7,385 nt of DNA. Origin: UBA2428 sp002343545 (GTDB lineage Bacteria > Bdellovibrionota > UBA2428). The position numbers were made by a program, and so were the translations under genes. Below the pieces are notes generated by a model, which was not told the origin of the DNA, searched no databases, and saw only the letters and a program-made list of their open reading frames with translations. How positions within the stretch are numbered: position 1 is the stretch's first letter; each line of letters starts with the position of its first letter. The stretch is taken from positions 1-7,385 of the forward strand of contig CALFZE010000009.1 in NCBI GenBank assembly GCA_937952285.1. The letters are read 5' to 3'. Positions 6,842 through 7,385 of the stretch are shown piece by piece.

Positions 6842-7385
6842 GGTTCTCGTCGCAGGCCTGCTCGCGCTCGCGGGTTGCCAGAAGGAGCCACGTCCCGTCG
6901 ATAAGATCGTCCTGGGCGTTCAGCCGAACGAGGCGAAGAAGGATCTTTCGGCGTTCGTGGCCGAGTTGGCTAAACGAACGGCTTTGAAGATCGAGATTCG
7001 CGAGCCGAAAGATTACGCGGATCTCGTAAGCCGCTTTAAAAACAAAGACGTCGATTTCGCGTTTTTCACGGCGCTAACTTTTTTGTCGGCGGAACGGGAA
7101 GCGGGCGCCAAGGCATTGCTCAAGAAAGTGTACGGAGCCTCGGAGTTTTACTACTCGGCCATCATTGTTCGTAAGAACTCGGGGATCAAAGATCTCTCGC
7201 AGCTTAAGGGGAAGACGATCGGTTTCGTCGATCCGAAGAGCACGAGCGGCTATCTTTATCCTCGGATCATGCTCAGGGAGGCGGGACTCGATGCAGGGCC
7301 CGAAGCCAAAGCCGGAATGGGGCTCGTAAGCCACGTGTTTTGCGGAACCCATAAAGATTGCGTCAGGGAACTCTTGGCGGGCAAA
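6804..7385 (+). CDS. PhnD-like substrate-binding lipoprotein (phosphate/phosphonate/phosphite ABC type), 3' end missing
   Basis: The visible 194 residues start a periplasmic binding protein of the PhnD (phosphonate-binding) family; the gene runs off the window. The signal is lipoprotein type: basic RIRRK (5-9), hydrophobic 14-23, and the lipobox LAGC with C25 as the lipidated residue. The mature part has LGVQPNE (37-43), DVDFAFFTALTFL (82-94) and the signature IGFVDPKSTSGYLYP (139-153), then a VFCGTHKDC stretch (178-186) where relatives usually have FxGxHD. The ATG at 6804 lies inside tatC and is the only start that preserves the lipoprotein signal; its SD (GGACGA) is weak. Whether permease and ATPase genes follow cannot be seen. 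The ligand is unknown, since the family also includes phosphite, phosphonate and unrelated orphan binders. Confidence 0.9.
   Translation, partial: MGALRIRRKLFPRVLVAGLLALAGCQKEPRPVDKIVLGVQPNEAKKDLSAFVAELAKRTALKIEIREPKDYADLVSRFKNKDVDFAFFTALTFLSAEREAGAKALLKKVYGASEFYYSAIIVRKNSGIKDLSQLKGKTIGFVDPKSTSGYLYPRIMLREAGLDAGPEAKAGMGLVSHVFCGTHKDCVRELLAGK

Overview
The window looks like chromosomal DNA from a Gram-negative bacterium. The signs are a DUF374-type acyltransferase, an exported NagZ-like glycosidase, Tat translocase genes and a lipoprotein-type binding protein. Two-gene ('split') transketolase, DUF374, a TatB-like protein with TatC, and an orphan PhnD-like lipoprotein together suggest a deltaproteobacteria-like lineage such as Bdellovibrionota. 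That placement is a weak inference from recall, not from any search. The protein genes are moderately GC-rich; the rRNA spacer and the leader before the first protein gene are clearly AT-richer.

Layout, all on the + strand: positions 1-987 are the 3' third of a 23S rRNA gene, starting at the base equivalent to E. coli U1917. Positions 988-1183 are an AT-rich spacer with small hairpins and no tRNA. Positions 1184-1297 are 5S rRNA, and 1308-1345 a very strong intrinsic terminator that closely resembles E. coli rrnB T1. A leader of about 156 bases (1346-1501) with two hairpins precedes the protein genes.

The protein genes are packed head to tail and look like one transcription unit: transketolase N-terminal subunit (1502-2392), transketolase C-terminal subunit (2402-3382), DUF374 lysophospholipid-acyltransferase-like protein (3389-4111), exported family 3 glycoside hydrolase of NagZ type (4140-5816), TatB/TatA-like protein (5833-6099), TatC (6086-6841), and a PhnD-like substrate-binding lipoprotein (6804 to the window end, incomplete). 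Gaps are 28 bases or less and the last two junctions overlap.

The two transketolase proteins should assemble into one enzyme of the non-oxidative pentose phosphate pathway. The genes after them concern the cell envelope: lipid acylation, peptidoglycan turnover, folded-protein export and a solute-binding lipoprotein. I found no clearly new multi-gene system. The points most worth a second look are the animal-type active-site loop in the split transketolase, the SD-masking hairpin in its leader, the exported two-domain NagZ-like enzyme, a slippery A7 heptamer inside tatB, and the twin-arginine-like signal of the lipoprotein that overlaps tatC.
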